A DNA stretch of 64,000 nucleotides from Pseudomonas mosselii (GTDB taxonomy: Bacteria > Pseudomonadota > Gammaproteobacteria > Pseudomonadales > Pseudomonadaceae), in NCBI RefSeq assembly GCF_003205295.1, contig NZ_QJRP01000019.1, positions 28,573-92,572 on the forward strand, read 5' to 3'. The position numbers were made by a program, and so were the translations under genes. Position 1 is the stretch's first letter; each line of letters starts with the position of its first letter. The notes beneath the pieces are model-generated. The model was not told the DNA's origin, did no database searches, and was given only the letters and a program-made list of their open reading frames with translations. Below, piece by piece: positions 63,413 to 64,000 of the stretch.

Positions 63413-63846
63413 GGTGCAGCGGCGGATCGTCTCCCCTGAGAGATGTAACTGAATACCGCCAAATAGCGCCGAAAAGGATAATCAGAGAAACGTCCTACGC
63501 GGATTTGGGAAGCCCTGTCGACCACCCATAATCCGTTCCTCGCTAGTGTTTCAGGTCTGCGTCACCGTCGCCCGTGGCTGGCTGCAACAGCCATCCACGG
63601 GTCTGCACGACGGTACGGCCATTGCCAGCCAGCGAGGACCTTATGCGAACGCCCCCCCCGGAACACGTCAGCACCAAAACCCCGAGCCCCGATCAAGGCG
63701 CTCAACGCCGTCATGCTGCGATAGCTGACAGGCCACTCCCCAGACATCAGGCAACGACGAGCCCCGTCTCGTTCAAGGACAGCCGAATCCGAAGGACCTC
63801 TCATGTCCAGCCAATTAAACACTGGCCCCACGCAAGGAGCTAAACC
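63413..63846. other. 434-base region without a confident gene, leader of the effector gene
   Basis: Holds a strong hairpin at 63571-63601 (CCCGTGG and TGGCTG arms around a CAA loop) not followed by T. Near its end a 15-codon frame (63803-63850, MSSQLNTGPTQGAKP) has a GGA-type site and stops over the effector ATG (ATGA), so it may be a coupling leader. Longer open frames on both strands show no protein-like character. Confidence 0.5.
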
Positions 63847-64000
63847 ATGACTGACGCCACCGTCAGCAGTGCAACCTCCGGCCCTGCCTGCAGCCCACGC
63901 GTGCCCATCCTGCCGGTGCGCTATGCCATCGTCCCGCGTACGGGCGATGCCCCGGCCTGTCGCTACGCAGGCGCAGGCTTCAATCTGGAACAAGGCTTCG
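63847..64000 (+). CDS. Probable type VI secretion effector, VasX/BTH_I2691-like, N-terminal fragment
   Basis: Only the first 51 residues are in the window. The segment PRVPILPVRYAIVP, then AGAGFNLEQGF, matches the start of VasX-like toxins (BTH_I2691 family), large pore-forming T6SS effectors whose N-terminus begins with this ILPVRYAV strand. The ATG has an AGGAG site 7 bases upstream. Downstream immunity and loading-adaptor genes would be expected outside the window. Confidence 0.6.
   Translation, partial: MTDATVSSATSGPACSPRVPILPVRYAIVPRTGDAPACRYAGAGFNLEQGF

Noticed and set aside
63562..63993. 143-codon minus-strand frame and 89-codon plus-strand frame (63574-63843) before the effector
   Set aside because: No ribosome sites, poor amino-acid composition, and the first overlaps the recognisable VasX-like start.

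Overview
The window reads as chromosomal DNA of a Pseudomonas of the P. putida group. The evidence is dense, GC-rich, short-gapped gene packing; several Pseudomonas-type REP palindrome pairs (GGAGCGGCCTTGTGTCGCG-type and shorter GCGGGCTTGCC-type) between genes; and recognisable Pseudomonas loci, namely FAN1, a PplR/PpSB2-LOV light-response locus, MesD/MesX and a D-malate/quaternary-ammonium locus. No rRNA, tRNA or CRISPR array was seen. The window opens inside an argE-like gene and closes inside a probable type VI effector gene.

Layout. 1-4.0 kb: ArgE-like deacetylase and DUF1028 protein, divergent from a flavin monooxygenase and an atypical RidA. 4-6.6 kb: pirin and phosphoglucomutase. 6.7-12.1 kb: a nuclease-helicase and FAN1 operon with a LexA-like box at its promoter, then an unknown 466-residue protein. 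12.4-15.7 kb: a quinone oxidoreductase, a LysR regulator, and a PrlF/YhaV toxin-antitoxin pair that appears inserted at the 3' end of the LysR gene. 15.8-19.6 kb: folate- and B12-independent methionine synthase MesD with MesX, a flavin reductase and MetR. 19.6-25 kb: Kup, then DUF3455, ECF sigma factor and anti-sigma factor, then an LDH-type malate dehydrogenase. 24.9-31.5 kb: MerR (PplR2-like) and LOV photoreceptor facing an operon for membrane-lipid modification, with TGTACA operator repeats. 31.6-41.7 kb: mixed genes, including an Ada-AlkA fusion and a chitinase and LPMO operon. Neither chitinase nor LPMO has a signal peptide, and the operon is preceded by a near-consensus LexA box. 41.7-46.9 kb: an AT-richer operon with a 61-residue peptide, two proteins that join a peptide-binding-like domain to a haem-oxygenase-like di-iron domain, a class III aminotransferase and an aldehyde dehydrogenase. 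47-50.7 kb: LysR, quinone reductase, LuxR solo and HchA. 50.9-57 kb: a five-gene periplasmic molybdo-hydroxylase operon with its own maturation genes. 57-63.4 kb: dmlR, dmlA, a BCCT transporter, a Rieske oxygenase and its reductase, in the same order as E. coli yeaTUVWX. 63.8 kb to the end: start of a VasX-like effector.

The strongest leads are three. First, the 41.7-46.9 kb operon looks like an undescribed ribosomal-peptide or small-molecule pathway. Second, the apparently SOS-controlled, signal-less chitinase and LPMO pair suggests release by cell lysis. Third, two LexA-like boxes, the PplR operators and the duplicated LysR 3' end are regulatory or evolutionary signals that gene calling alone would miss.
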